A DNA stretch of 64,000 nt from Streptomyces sp. WP-1 (GCF_030450125.1 NZ_CP123923.1:4588001-4652000), one strand, 5' to 3'; positions 16,922 through 26,074 are shown, numbered from the stretch's first letter. The notes: a model not told the origin generated them from the sequence alone. A program made the numbers and translations.

Positions 16922-16994
16922 GGGGCTCGACCCACAGGGTACCGGATCGGGGCTCGGGTGGATGCCGGGTTCGGTCGGGGCGAGGGGGAGGGGG

Positions 16995-17624
16995 TCAGGG
17001 GCGGGTCACGATGCCGGTCAGCAGGAGCTCCGAGGCCTGGACCAGCTCTTGCGCCAGGCGGCCTCCGGGTTCGTTCTCCGCCTCGCGGAACCAGCGGTAC
17101 AGGGTGCCCAGGTATATGTCACGAAGGACGTTGCCCACCTGCTGCGGGACGACGTCCTCGCGGAGTTCGCCGGTGCGGCGGCCGTCCTCGACGATCTCGG
17201 CGAAGAGTTCGGCGACGTAGGGCTCCTCGCGGAGAGGGCGGCCGGCCTTGACCCAGGCGACGAGCATCGCGGCCGTGCGGTCGTGCTCCTCCTCGTTGAT
17301 GTGGCCGAGGACGGTCATGCAGCGGCGCAGGCGGTCCGCGGCGCCCGTGCGGTCGGGGACGGCGTCCTCCATGATGCCGACCAGGCGTTCCCGGCGGCGT
17401 TCGCCCCAGGTGCCGATCAGGTCTTCCTTGCGCGGGAAGTGGTTGAAGAAGGTGCCGCGGGCCACGTCGGCGCGTTCGGCGATCTCGTCGACGGACGTCT
17501 GGTCGTAGCCCTGCTCGGCGAAGAGTTCCAGCGCCGCGGTGTACAGGCGCTCTTTTATCTTGATCTTGTTGCGCCCGCGGCGCCCCAGGGGCTGGGCCTC
17601 GCTCTCGGCCGGGGACGTGTTCAT
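16995..17624 (-). CDS. TetR-family transcriptional regulator
   Basis: A 209-residue regulator. ATG 17624 is preceded by CAGGAGGAAGAG. Residues 20-70 are the TetR HTH (AALELFAEQGYDQTSVDEIA, then VARGTFFNHFPRKEDL). The C-terminal domain (LVAWVKAGRPLREEPYVAEL) would bind an unknown ligand and dimerise. It is divergent from the LysR gene at 17905, with 280 bases between them, so it may control itself or that gene. No adjacent efflux gene reveals its target. Confidence 0.9.
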   Translation of the reverse strand: MNTSPAESEAQPLGRRGRNKIKIKERLYTAALELFAEQGYDQTSVDEIAERADVARGTFFNHFPRKEDLIGTWGERRRERLVGIMEDAVPDRTGAADRLRRCMTVLGHINEEEHDRTAAMLVAWVKAGRPLREEPYVAELFAEIVEDGRRTGELREDVVPQQVGNVLRDIYLGTLYRWFREAENEPGGRLAQELVQASELLLTGIVTRP

Positions 17625-17904
17625 CTCTTCCTCCTGTACGCGCGATGCCGGTACCAGGACAGAGACCTGCGCCGCAGCTGAGTGCGCCGCCCGCTCGGGC
17701 GTCCCGCCCCCACTCGTTCTTATACCACAGTACATGGTTGGTTCACAGTCGATGTATGGCGCCAGGGCGAGTTCGGGGAGCATGCTGGATGAACTGAGGA
17801 ACAGAGATGTATCGTGGTTCAAAGTTGACTCAAGGTCGTCCTCGTGCCGAGTCGGATGGCAGGCAGCACGCCCTGCGAGAGCCGGGCCGGAAGGAGACTG
17901 CAAG
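17625..17904. other. Divergent promoter region between tetR and lysR
   Basis: This 280-base region holds no convincing gene. It is locally A/T-richer than its surroundings around 17720-17830, as expected for divergent promoters. I see no long perfect palindrome that can be assigned to either regulator. Confidence 0.5.
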
Positions 17905-18819
17905 GTGGATGTTCAAAGGCTCGAGACATTCGTGGCCGTAGCGCAGAGCAGCACCCTCGCCGAGGCCGCCGAGCGGCTCGGTTACGCGCGTTCGACGGTC
18001 ACCAGTCACCTCCAGGCGCTCGAACGCAGCCTGGGCGCATCGCTGTTGGAGCGCGGGGCGGCGGTGAACCGGCTCACCAGGGCCGGCACCCGCTTCCTCG
18101 AGTACGCGACGGACATCCTCGACAAGCTGGCCCAGGCGCAGGCAGCGGTGGCCGCCGCGGCGGAGGACCGGCCGAGCACCCTGAGCATCGGTGCGACGGC
18201 CTCCCTGTGCACCTACCGGCTGCCGAGCTTCCTGCGCACGCTGCGCCGGCTCATGCCGAACCTGGAGACCCAGATCTTCGTCGGCCCGGTCGCCCAGCTG
18301 CGCGACCAGGTCGGCCGGGGCGAACTGGCCGCCGCGCTCATCAACTCGGCGCCCTTACCGGCGGCGGGCATCCGCTCGGCGGAGGGCGGCGACCGCCGGC
18401 ATCTGTGGACCGACCGGGCCGTCCTCGTGGGCACGCCCGAGTCGGCGGCGCGGCCCGAGCGGCTCCTGGTCACCGCGCCGGGCTGTGTCTACCGGGACAT
18501 CGCCGAGAAGGAGGTGCTGCCCCGCCTCGGGCGCGTCCGGGTCCAGCAGGTGGGCAGCGTCGACGGCGTGAAGTCCTCCGTGCTGGGCGGCATCGGCGTG
18601 GGCGTGGTGCCGGCCATCGCGGTCGGACCGCAGCTGGAATCGGGGCAGTTGACGGAGCTGCAGCCCGCCGCGCTGTCACCGGTGATGTCCGAACTCATCT
18701 GGAACCCCGGGGTCACCCCCGCCCATGTCATCCCGCACTTCCAGCTGCTCCGCCCGCCGAGTCCCCTCCAGCCCGCCCGGCCGGGCACCTCGTACATCCC
18801 GAGTGGCATAGCGAGTTGA
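17905..18819 (+). CDS. LysR-family transcriptional regulator
   Basis: A 304-residue regulator. GTG 17905 follows AAGGAG by 9 bases and opens with the standard LysR start MDVQRLETFVAVAQSSTLAE. The HTH spans 15-60 (AAERLGYARSTVTSHLQALE). The C-terminal 210 residues form the substrate-binding domain (LSIGATASLCTYRLPSFL). It is the first gene of a same-strand run leading through an EamA transporter into the glutamate mutase operon, so it is the likeliest controller of that cluster; this is inferred from position only. Confidence 0.9.
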   Translation: MDVQRLETFVAVAQSSTLAEAAERLGYARSTVTSHLQALERSLGASLLERGAAVNRLTRAGTRFLEYATDILDKLAQAQAAVAAAAEDRPSTLSIGATASLCTYRLPSFLRTLRRLMPNLETQIFVGPVAQLRDQVGRGELAAALINSAPLPAAGIRSAEGGDRRHLWTDRAVLVGTPESAARPERLLVTAPGCVYRDIAEKEVLPRLGRVRVQQVGSVDGVKSSVLGGIGVGVVPAIAVGPQLESGQLTELQPAALSPVMSELIWNPGVTPAHVIPHFQLLRPPSPLQPARPGTSYIPSGIAS

Positions 18820-18866
18820 GCCTCAGGGGGGAAGAACGTGGGGGCGCGGGGCCCGTGGACGGCGGG

Positions 18867-19820
18867 ATGGCGGGGGCGGCCGGGGAGGGGCGTGTCGGGG
18901 CTCCGGGCGCGAAAGGGGCGTCCGGCTGTCTCATGGTCGTCGCCGCCTGCACGCTGTTCGGGCTGAGCGGTACGGCCTCGCGCGTGCTCATCGACCACGG
19001 GATCAGTGCGCTGACGGTTACTCAGTTCCGTATGTCGGCCGGGTTCTTGAGTCTGTTCGGTGTCCTCGCCCTCACCCGTCGTGATCTGCTGCGTCTGCCG
19101 TGGCGGCGGCTGCCGCGGGTGGTCGGCTTCGGGCTGGCGCTGGCCGCGCTCATCTACTGCTACTCGATGGCGATCGCCCGGCTGCCCCTGGCCGTCGCGC
19201 TGGTGCTCCAGTACAGCGCTGCCGTCTGGCTGACCGCCGCCGACGCCGTACGGCAGCGCCGCCGCCCGGCGGTGAGCGTGCTGGTGGCGCTGCCGCTCAC
19301 GCTCGGCGGTGTCGTCCTGATGGTCGGCATCGGGGGTGCCTCGCTGGGGCGACTCGATGCCGTCGGGCTCGTGTTCGGGCTGGCGACCGCGGCCGCGTAC
19401 ATCCTGTACCTGGTGTGCGGGCGCGGTATCGGTGACGCCGTGCCCACCGCCACCTCCACCATGTACGGATCGCTGGTCGCGGCCCTCGCCTGGACGTGCG
19501 TCCAGCCGCCGTGGCGCATCGAGGGCGGGGCGTGGGCGCCGGGGGCGCTCGTGCCGCTGGTGCTGATCGGGGTGCTCGGGATGGCCGCGCCGTTCGCGCT
19601 CGTGCTGACGGCCGTACGTTCCCTCGGACCGACGCGTGTGAGCATGCTGGGCACCTTCGAGATCGTCGCCACCAGTGTCATCGCCTATGCGTGGCTCGGC
19701 CAGGCGCTGACCCTCCTCCAGTGCTTCGGCGGGCTGCTGGTGGTCACCGGGGTCGTGGTCTGCGGGCGCCGGGTCCCGGACGAAGTGCCGGTCGCCGAAC
19801 TGGACGCAGAGACAGCGTAG
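18867..19820 (+). CDS. EamA/DMT-family transporter
   Basis: A 317-residue membrane protein of the drug/metabolite transporter superfamily, with ten predicted spans in two EamA halves. The first half begins CLMVVAACTLFGLSGTASRV; the second contains LGMAAPFALVLTAVRSLGPT and the closing GGLLVVTGVVVCGRR. ATG 18867 is the chosen start; an in-frame GTG at 18855 and a TTG overlapping the lysR stop at 18816 are alternatives. It lies 47 bases after lysR and is probably cotranscribed. Export of a small amphiphilic metabolite, perhaps the cluster product or an intermediate, is a reasonable guess. Confidence 0.85.
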   Translation: MAGAAGEGRVGAPGAKGASGCLMVVAACTLFGLSGTASRVLIDHGISALTVTQFRMSAGFLSLFGVLALTRRDLLRLPWRRLPRVVGFGLALAALIYCYSMAIARLPLAVALVLQYSAAVWLTAADAVRQRRRPAVSVLVALPLTLGGVVLMVGIGGASLGRLDAVGLVFGLATAAAYILYLVCGRGIGDAVPTATSTMYGSLVAALAWTCVQPPWRIEGGAWAPGALVPLVLIGVLGMAAPFALVLTAVRSLGPTRVSMLGTFEIVATSVIAYAWLGQALTLLQCFGGLLVVTGVVVCGRRVPDEVPVAELDAETA

Positions 19821-19920
19821 TTGCTCCTCACGTCGCAACCGTGGGCCGTACGGCATCCGTGAACAGCGGTTCAGGACCTCCGAATCGGTCTGGGCCGCGG
19901 AGCCGGAAACCGGGATCTTC

Positions 19921-19948
19921 GATGTGTCGCGGCAGGCCGCGGCACATC
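19921..19948 (+). promoter_or_regulatory. Hairpin directly before the mutase operon ribosome site
   Basis: GATGTGTCGCGGC (19921-19933) pairs with GCCGCGGCACATC (19936-19948) over 13 positions, including one T-G pair, around a two-base AG turn. Only three bases separate it from the AGGAGGT ribosome site (19952-19958) of the first mutase gene. It could be an operator or a translational control hairpin. I did not find cobalamin-riboswitch landmarks around it. Confidence 0.6.
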
Positions 19949-19965
19949 GACAGGAGGTCTCTCCC

Positions 19966-20427
19966 GTGTCACCCATCCAGTCCAGAGCCACCCGCGTACT
20001 GCTCTCGACGGTCTCCTCCGACTCCCACACCTGGAACCTGGTCTTCCTCCAGCTGCTGCTCGAAGAGCGGGGGTACGAGGTGTCCAACCTCGGCGCGTGC
20101 GTGCCCGACGCCGAGATCATCGAGGAGATCCGCGCACAGCGGCCCGACGCCGTGGTCATCTCCTCGGTGAACGGCCACGGCCACATCGACGGCCGGCGGC
20201 TGATCAGGAAGCTGCGGGACGACAGTGACGCGACCCTGGCCGCCGTCCCCGTGATGATCGGCGGAAAGCTCGGCATCCAGGGAGCCGACCAGCCGCACCT
20301 CGCCGACGAACTGGCCGCCGCGGGCTTCGACGCGGTGTTCACGGACGGCGCCGACCCGGCCGAGTTCGGCAGCGCGCTCCAGCGGATGACCGGGCACCGC
20401 CCCGAGATCGCGGGGTCGGTCGCATGA
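19966..20427 (+). CDS. Cobalamin-binding small subunit of glutamate (methylaspartate) mutase
   Basis: A 153-residue B12-binding protein with a textbook ribosome site (AGGAGGT) 7 bases before GTG 19966. The fold matches the small subunit of glutamate mutase: LLSTVSSDSHTWNLVFLQLL opens it, with Asp-Ser-His supplying the histidine that ligates cobalt in a DxHxxG-type motif. Here the motif glycine is replaced by Asn (DSHTWN). LGACVPDAEII and VVISSVNGHGHIDG follow. With the large subunit it would interconvert L-glutamate and (2S,3S)-3-methylaspartate by a radical mechanism. Its stop overlaps the next start (ATGA), so the two are translationally coupled. Confidence 0.88.
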   Translation: MSPIQSRATRVLLSTVSSDSHTWNLVFLQLLLEERGYEVSNLGACVPDAEIIEEIRAQRPDAVVISSVNGHGHIDGRRLIRKLRDDSDATLAAVPVMIGGKLGIQGADQPHLADELAAAGFDAVFTDGADPAEFGSALQRMTGHRPEIAGSVA

Positions 20428-23400
20428 GCGCGAACCGCCGCCAGGGCAGGCCTGACACGCAGAACCGGACCAGCTCCGACACGCAGAACCGGACCAGCTC
20501 CGACGCACAGAACCGGACCAACCTCGATACACAGAGCCAGACCAGCTCCAACACGCAGATCCAGCGCAACCTCGACAGGCAGGGCCAGACCAGCCCCGGC
20601 ACGCAGGGCCGGAGCCGCCCCGACACGCAGACCCAGCGCAGCCCCGACATGCAGAGCTACGTCGAACGCGCCGCGCAGGCCGGGCAGTTGGTCGTACAGC
20701 CCCGGATGGGCATGTCGGACCCGGCGCGCATGGCCGAGGGCCTCGCGGCCGTCACGGCGGCCCGTGCGCGGACCCTCGGCACGCTCACCATCGACTCCTA
20801 CACCCGGGTCGAGGACATGGCCGGCGCGGGGACCGCCCTCGCCGAGGGCCGCGCGCTCAACGGCTTCCCGCTCGTCAACCACGGACCCCGGGTCACCGCC
20901 GAGGTCGCCCGGGCCGCCGACGGCATCCCCGTCCAGGTCCGGCACGGCTCCGCGCGGCCCGCCCATATCTTCGAGGCGATGATCCAGGCGGGCCTCTCCG
21001 CCTCCGAAGGCGGCCCGGTCTCGTACTGCCTGCCCTACTCCCGGCTCCCGCTGGCCGAGGCGGTCCCCGCCTGGACCGACGCCACCCAGCAGCTCGCCGA
21101 GCAGGCCGACGACCAGGGGATGCGCGCCCACCTGGAGACGTTCGGCGGCTGCATGCTCGGGCAGATGTGCCCGCCGTCGCTGCTGGTGGCGATCAGCGTC
21201 CTGGAGGCGATGTTCTTCGCCCGCAACGGGGTGACCTCCGTATCGCTGTCGTACGCCCAGCAGACCAACGCGGTGCAGGACATCGAGGCGCTGGCGGCCC
21301 TGCACCACCTCGCGGAGCTCTTCCTGCCGGCCAGTGTCGCGCGGCACGTGGTGCTCTACACCTACATGGGCGTCTACCCCGCCACCGAGGCCGGTGCGGA
21401 GCTGCTCCTGGACTCCTCCGCGCAGATCGCGGTGCGCGGCGGCGCCCAGCGGCTGATCGTCAAGACCGTCGCCGAGGCGCACCGCATCCCCACCGTCCCC
21501 GAGAACATCGCGGCCCTGGAGCGGGCGGCACGGGTGTCCCGGCAGGCGCTCCAGGACGACTGCCCGCTGCCGTGGGCCCGCCAGGTCGACTACGAGACGA
21601 TCTACACCGAGGCGCTACGGCTCATCACCGCGGTCCTCGACCACGGCACCGACATCGGCGCGGGCCTGCGCGCCGCCTTCGCGGCCGGCGTCCTCGACGT
21701 GCCGTTCTGCCTGCACCGGGACAACGCGGGCGCGGCGCGCGGGGCGATCGGCGACGACGGCCGGCTCGTCTGGTCCGGTACGGGCGCCATGCCGCTGCCG
21801 GTCACCCGCGGCACCCGGCACGCCGTCACCTCGAGCCGGCTCCTGGGCATGCTGCGTTACACCGCCGACGCCCACGACCGGGCGGCGGCCGCCCTGACCC
21901 GCAAGCGCGCCGAGGCCGTCACCGCCCGCCGCGAGAAAGCCGCCGGGAGCGCCGCCGGGAGCGCTGCCGAGGGCGCCGCCGGGAGCGCTGCCGGGAGTGC
22001 CGCCGAAGGTGCCGCCGCCCACCGCATCGCGGTCGTCGGCTCGGGTCCGCGCGGACTCGCCGTCGTGGAACGCCTGGTGGCCCGGCTGCGCGAGGAGACG
22101 CCGCGGCGGGCCGTGGAGATCACGCTGATCGACAAGGACCAGGTCGGCGCGGGCCGTATCTGGCGCACCGACCAGAACCCGGCCTTCCTGATGAACACCG
22201 CCTGCGGCGAGGTGACCATGTTCTCCGGTCCCTCGGACGGCGGCCCCGCCCGCGCGGGCGCGGGGCCCTCGCTTGGCCAGTGGTGGGCCGGCGCCGAGGA
22301 CCTCGTCTACCCCGGCCCCAACGCCTACGCGCCCCGGGCGCTGTACGGCCAGTACCTGCACTTCTTCCTCCAGGCGGTACGGGACTCCCTGCCGCCCCGC
22401 GCGACCCTGCGGCAGTACGAGGGCCACGTCGTCGCCATGCAACGGGCGGGCGGTGCCTGGCAGTTGCGCTGCGCCGACGGCGAACTGCTGCACGCCGACC
22501 GGGTCGTGCTGGCCACCGGGCACCCCCTGACCGAACTCACCGCCGACCAGCGCCGGTTCGCGGACTTCGCAGCCTGCCGCCCGGAGCTGACGTACATCCG
22601 CGGCGACAGCGCGGCCGACATGCCGCTGGACCACATCGCGCCGGGGGCCCGGGTCGCGGTCCTCGGGATGGGCCTCACCTTCTACGACATCGTCGCGGCG
22701 CTGACCACCAGCCGCGGCGGCCGGTTCAGCGAGGGCCCGGGCAAGGTGCTGCGGTATCTGCCCTCCGGTCTGGAGCCGGTGCTCGTGGCGGGCTCCCGGT
22801 CCGGGGTGCCGCTCCCGGCCCGGGGCCTCAACCAGAAGGGTCCGCTGTGGCGTTACACGGCCAGGCTGTTCACCCCCGAGCGGATCGCCGCCCTGCGCGC
22901 GAGCGGGACCCCCCTCGACTTCCGGCTCCAGATCTGGCCCTGGCTGCACGCCGAGATGCAGCTCGTCCACTACGCCACCGCCGTACGCGCCAGACTCGGC
23001 GCCGACCGGGAACGGGATTTCCTGATACGCACGGCCGCCCTTGTCGAGGAGGCGGGAGCCGACGGCGCGGAGAAGATCATCCGCACCGCCGCCGCCGACC
23101 TCGGCATCGACGGCCCGGCCCCCCTGGACATCGACGCTCTGGCGCGCCCCTTCACCGGCCGCACCTTCGACAGCCCCGCCGAATTCGCAGCGGCCCTCGG
23201 CGAGTTGATCGACGAGGATCTCGCACACGCCGGACAGGGCAACCTGGAAGGCCCCCGCAAGGCGGCCCTGGACGTGCTGCGCGACGTACGGGGGACCATC
23301 CGGGCCGCGGTCGACTTCGACGGCCTCACCGCCGCCTCGCACCGCGACGACTTCCTGGGCCGGCTCGCCCCGCTCAGCTCCTTCCTGGCCGCGGGCCCCC

Positions 23401-23918
23401 CGGCGCAGCGGCTGCGGCAGACCCGGGCGCTGCTCGAAGCGGGCGTCCTGAGGGCGGCCGGGCCCTCGGCCGAGTTCGCGGCGGACGAGGCGAGCGGCTG
23501 CTTCACCGTCCGCTCCCCGCAGGTCCGGGGGTCCCTGGAGCACTGCGAGGTGCTCGTCGACGCCCGTATCCCGGCCCCGGACCTCGGCCGCGACACCGCG
23601 CCGCTGACCCGGCAGCTGCTGGACTGCGGCCTGTGGACGCCCTGGGCCAACGAACAGGGCGACGGCGGCCGGGTCGCCGGGGGAGTGGCGACGACGGCGA
23701 GCCCGTACCGGCCCGTGACCGCGACCGGAGCGGCGGCGGAGGGCGTGTACGTCCTCGGCATCCCCTCCGAGGGCCAGCGCTGGTTCATGCAGGTCGGCTC
23801 CGCCCGGCCCGGCCCCTGGACCGACTTCACCCGGGACGCCGACGCCATCGCCCAGGACGCCCTCGCCGCGCTCCCGGAGCCGGCCGCCCACCGCACGCTG
23901 GAAGGAACCCGACGATGA
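20424..23918 (+). CDS. Glutamate mutase large subunit fused to FAD/NAD(P)-binding enzyme
   Basis: A 1164-residue single frame. Residues 1-75 are eight to nine copies of an octapeptide like DTQNRTSS. Residues 75-500 match the catalytic subunit of methylaspartate mutase: LVVQPRMGMSDPARMAEGL, SYCLPYSRLPLAEAV, CPPSLLVAISVLEAMFFARN and the Q-T-N-A-V-Q-D block. A Gly/Ser/Ala/Glu linker (500-532) joins a second enzyme: a Rossmann FAD motif IAVVGSGPRGLAV (533 on) and a domain like PF13454-type FAD/NAD(P)-binding proteins (MNTACGEVTMFSGPS, VAVLGMGLTFYDIV). The family reaction of that half is not established; an oxidation of the mutase product is inferred. Stop and next start overlap. Confidence 0.85.
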   Translation: MSANRRQGRPDTQNRTSSDTQNRTSSDAQNRTNLDTQSQTSSNTQIQRNLDRQGQTSPGTQGRSRPDTQTQRSPDMQSYVERAAQAGQLVVQPRMGMSDPARMAEGLAAVTAARARTLGTLTIDSYTRVEDMAGAGTALAEGRALNGFPLVNHGPRVTAEVARAADGIPVQVRHGSARPAHIFEAMIQAGLSASEGGPVSYCLPYSRLPLAEAVPAWTDATQQLAEQADDQGMRAHLETFGGCMLGQMCPPSLLVAISVLEAMFFARNGVTSVSLSYAQQTNAVQDIEALAALHHLAELFLPASVARHVVLYTYMGVYPATEAGAELLLDSSAQIAVRGGAQRLIVKTVAEAHRIPTVPENIAALERAARVSRQALQDDCPLPWARQVDYETIYTEALRLITAVLDHGTDIGAGLRAAFAAGVLDVPFCLHRDNAGAARGAIGDDGRLVWSGTGAMPLPVTRGTRHAVTSSRLLGMLRYTADAHDRAAAALTRKRAEAVTARREKAAGSAAGSAAEGAAGSAAGSAAEGAAAHRIAVVGSGPRGLAVVERLVARLREETPRRAVEITLIDKDQVGAGRIWRTDQNPAFLMNTACGEVTMFSGPSDGGPARAGAGPSLGQWWAGAEDLVYPGPNAYAPRALYGQYLHFFLQAVRDSLPPRATLRQYEGHVVAMQRAGGAWQLRCADGELLHADRVVLATGHPLTELTADQRRFADFAACRPELTYIRGDSAADMPLDHIAPGARVAVLGMGLTFYDIVAALTTSRGGRFSEGPGKVLRYLPSGLEPVLVAGSRSGVPLPARGLNQKGPLWRYTARLFTPERIAALRASGTPLDFRLQIWPWLHAEMQLVHYATAVRARLGADRERDFLIRTAALVEEAGADGAEKIIRTAAADLGIDGPAPLDIDALARPFTGRTFDSPAEFAAALGELIDEDLAHAGQGNLEGPRKAALDVLRDVRGTIRAAVDFDGLTAASHRDDFLGRLAPLSSFLAAGPPAQRLRQTRALLEAGVLRAAGPSAEFAADEASGCFTVRSPQVRGSLEHCEVLVDARIPAPDLGRDTAPLTRQLLDCGLWTPWANEQGDGGRVAGGVATTASPYRPVTATGAAAEGVYVLGIPSEGQRWFMQVGSARPGPWTDFTRDADAIAQDALAALPEPAAHRTLEGTRR
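20454..20645 (+). repeat. 24-base tandem repeat, eight copies
   Basis: Eight consecutive units of 24 bases (type GACACGCAGAACCGGACCAG plus CTCC) encode DTQNRTSS-like octapeptides at the N-terminus of the mutase large subunit. The first two units are almost identical and later ones drift (DTQSQTSS, NTQIQRNL, DRQGQTSP, DTQTQRSP). The encoded segment is polar and probably disordered. Confidence 0.9.
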
Positions 23919-26074
23919 CCGCCCGAGACGACCGCGCCGCGGCCCACGCCACGCTGCGCCGCACCCCCGCCCACGCCGCCTTCCGGCGCGGCCGCGATCT
24001 GCTCCTGGAACTGCGCGCCGACCACGAGGCCGCCCACCGGGCCTTCCGCTGGCCCCGCCTCACCCACTTCAACTGGGCGCTGGAGTGGTTCGACGTCATC
24101 GCCCGGGACAACCCGCGCACCGCCCTCGAACTGATCGGCCCCGACGGCCGGGACCAGCGGATCACCTACCAGGACCTCGCCACCCGCTCCGACCAGCTCG
24201 CCAACTGGCTCACCGACAGCGGTGTCGCGCGCGGCGACCGGGTGCTGATCGTCCTCGGCACCCAGGTGGAGCTGTGGGAGACCCTGCTCGCCTGTCTGAA
24301 GACCGGGGCGGTGGCCATCCCCACCTACACCTCACTGACCCGCAGGGAGGCCGCCGACCGGGTCGGCCGGGGCCGGGTGCGCCATCTGATCTGCCGCAGC
24401 GAACTCACTTCGCTCTTCGACCGCCTCGACCTCGGCACGGGCGGCGCCACGACCCGGATCGCGGTCGGCGCGCCGGTCGCGGGCTGGCAGCCGTACGACG
24501 ACTCGTACCAGGCCGCCACCTCCTACCTGCCGACCGGCCCGACCCCCGCCTCGGACACGGCCTTCGCCTACTTCACCTCCGGCACCACCTCGGCGCCCAA
24601 ACTCGTCGTCCACACCCATGCCTCCTACCCGGTGGGCCACCTGTCCTCCCTGTACTTCAACGGGCTGCTGCCCGGCGACCGGCATGTGAACATCTCCGAG
24701 CCCGGCTGGGCCAAGCACTCCTGGTCCAGCTTCTTCGTCCCCTTCACCGCCGAGGCGACCCTCGTCGTCCCGCCCGCCGGGAACATCGGGTCCGGGCAGC
24801 TGCCCCGGCTGCTGGAGGAGCGCGGCATCACCAGCCTGTGCGCCCCGCCCGCCCAGTGGACCCGGCTCGCCGCGCACGCCGCCACCGCCCGGCCGCGGCT
24901 GCGCGAGGCCACCACCGCGGGCGAGCCGCTCGCCCTGCACGTGGCGGAGGTCATCGAGGCCGAATGGGGCGTGGCCGTCCGCGAGGGCTACGGCCAGACC
25001 GAGACGACCGCCCTGGTCGGCACCACCCCCGGACTGGCCCGCAAGCCCGGCTGGCTGGGCAAGCCGCTGCCCGGCTGGGACCTGACGGTGCGCGACGAGC
25101 AGCTGTACGTGGAACTCGCCGGCCGGCCCGTGGGCATGATGACCGGCTACGACGGCGACCCCGGGCGCACCGGAGAGGTCCTCGGCGCCGACCGCTACGC
25201 CACCGGGGACTCCGCGATCCTCTCCTCGGACGGGTACGTACGGCTGCTGGGCCGCCGCGACGACGTCTTCAAGTCGGGCGGCCACCGCGTCTCCCCGTAC
25301 GAACTGGAGGCGATCCTGCGCACCCACCCCGCCGTCCGCGCGGCCGCCGTGGTGCCGGTGCCCCACCCCGCGCTGACGCTCGCCGCGCACGCCGTGATCG
25401 AACTCGAAGCCGGCACCCGCGCCACCGAGACCGAACTCCTCGCCCATGTCGACCTGCACGTCACCCGCGCCCTGCGCGTCCACAGCGCCTCCTTCACCGA
25501 CGCGCTGCCCCGTACGACGTCCGGCAAGATCCGCCGCTCCGAGGTGAGCGCACGACTGCGCGCCCCCGCGACCGACCCCGCGCACGGCCCTGGCCCCGCC
25601 GACCCGAAAGGCACCCCCATGTCCGTGACCAGCCCCGCGACCCGGCACCGCGACGTCCTCGTCATACGCGAACTCCTCGACACCGCGAACCTCGACCGGC
25701 TGACCTGGCAGGCGTACGTCCAGCCCGGACGGCAGGCGGTCGACGTGCACTGGCTGTACACCGCCGAGGAGACCGGCCCCGACGGCGCCGAGTCCTACCT
25801 CGCCCGCTTCGGCGCCGGCGCCCACGGAGACCTCCACCGCCACCTCGGCTACGAGCTGATCGTGGTCGTGGACGGCGAACTCCACAACGACAACGGCGAT
25901 GTGTACGGCCCCGGCTGCCTGGTGCTGGAGAAGCCCGGCAGCGTGCACCGGGTCAGCAGCCCCCGCGGCTGCACCCTCCTGGTGGTCCGGGAGAAGCGCA
26001 CCGAGGCCCTGCTGCCCGGCGAACTCCCGGACACCGGCCTCGCCCTGGAGGGCGCCCCGGTCCCCGCCTCCTGA
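23915..26074 (+). CDS. AMP-forming acyl-CoA synthetase fused to a cupin domain
   Basis: A 719-residue frame coupled to the mutase gene by ATGA at 23915. Residues 1-560 are an ANL-superfamily adenylating enzyme of the medium-chain acyl-/benzoate-CoA ligase type: phosphate loop YFTSGTTSAPKLVVHTH (about 220-236), ISEPGWAKHSWSSFF, GYGQTE, YATGDSAI, and the C-terminal TSGKIRR lysine. Without a stop it runs on through a short Pro/Gly linker into a cupin (569-719) with HGDLHRHLGYELIVVVDGEL and LEKPGSVHRV supplying histidines for a metal. ATG 25619 with GAAAGG seven bases upstream could also start the cupin separately. Probable role: activation of an acid made by the pathway. Confidence 0.87.
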   Translation: MTARDDRAAAHATLRRTPAHAAFRRGRDLLLELRADHEAAHRAFRWPRLTHFNWALEWFDVIARDNPRTALELIGPDGRDQRITYQDLATRSDQLANWLTDSGVARGDRVLIVLGTQVELWETLLACLKTGAVAIPTYTSLTRREAADRVGRGRVRHLICRSELTSLFDRLDLGTGGATTRIAVGAPVAGWQPYDDSYQAATSYLPTGPTPASDTAFAYFTSGTTSAPKLVVHTHASYPVGHLSSLYFNGLLPGDRHVNISEPGWAKHSWSSFFVPFTAEATLVVPPAGNIGSGQLPRLLEERGITSLCAPPAQWTRLAAHAATARPRLREATTAGEPLALHVAEVIEAEWGVAVREGYGQTETTALVGTTPGLARKPGWLGKPLPGWDLTVRDEQLYVELAGRPVGMMTGYDGDPGRTGEVLGADRYATGDSAILSSDGYVRLLGRRDDVFKSGGHRVSPYELEAILRTHPAVRAAAVVPVPHPALTLAAHAVIELEAGTRATETELLAHVDLHVTRALRVHSASFTDALPRTTSGKIRRSEVSARLRAPATDPAHGPGPADPKGTPMSVTSPATRHRDVLVIRELLDTANLDRLTWQAYVQPGRQAVDVHWLYTAEETGPDGAESYLARFGAGAHGDLHRHLGYELIVVVDGELHNDNGDVYGPGCLVLEKPGSVHRVSSPRGCTLLVVREKRTEALLPGELPDTGLALEGAPVPAS

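Noticed and set aside
19821..19965. Possible cobalamin riboswitch before the mutase operon
   Set aside because: I looked for the conserved B12-box and the long multi-helix leader; only one compact hairpin is present and the leader is short.
21167..23914. Long plus-strand frame upstream of the ligase in the same frame
   Set aside because: Only the part from ATG 23915 has ligase homology; upstream the frame is Arg/Gly/Pro-rich and overlaps the well-supported mutase-FAD gene.
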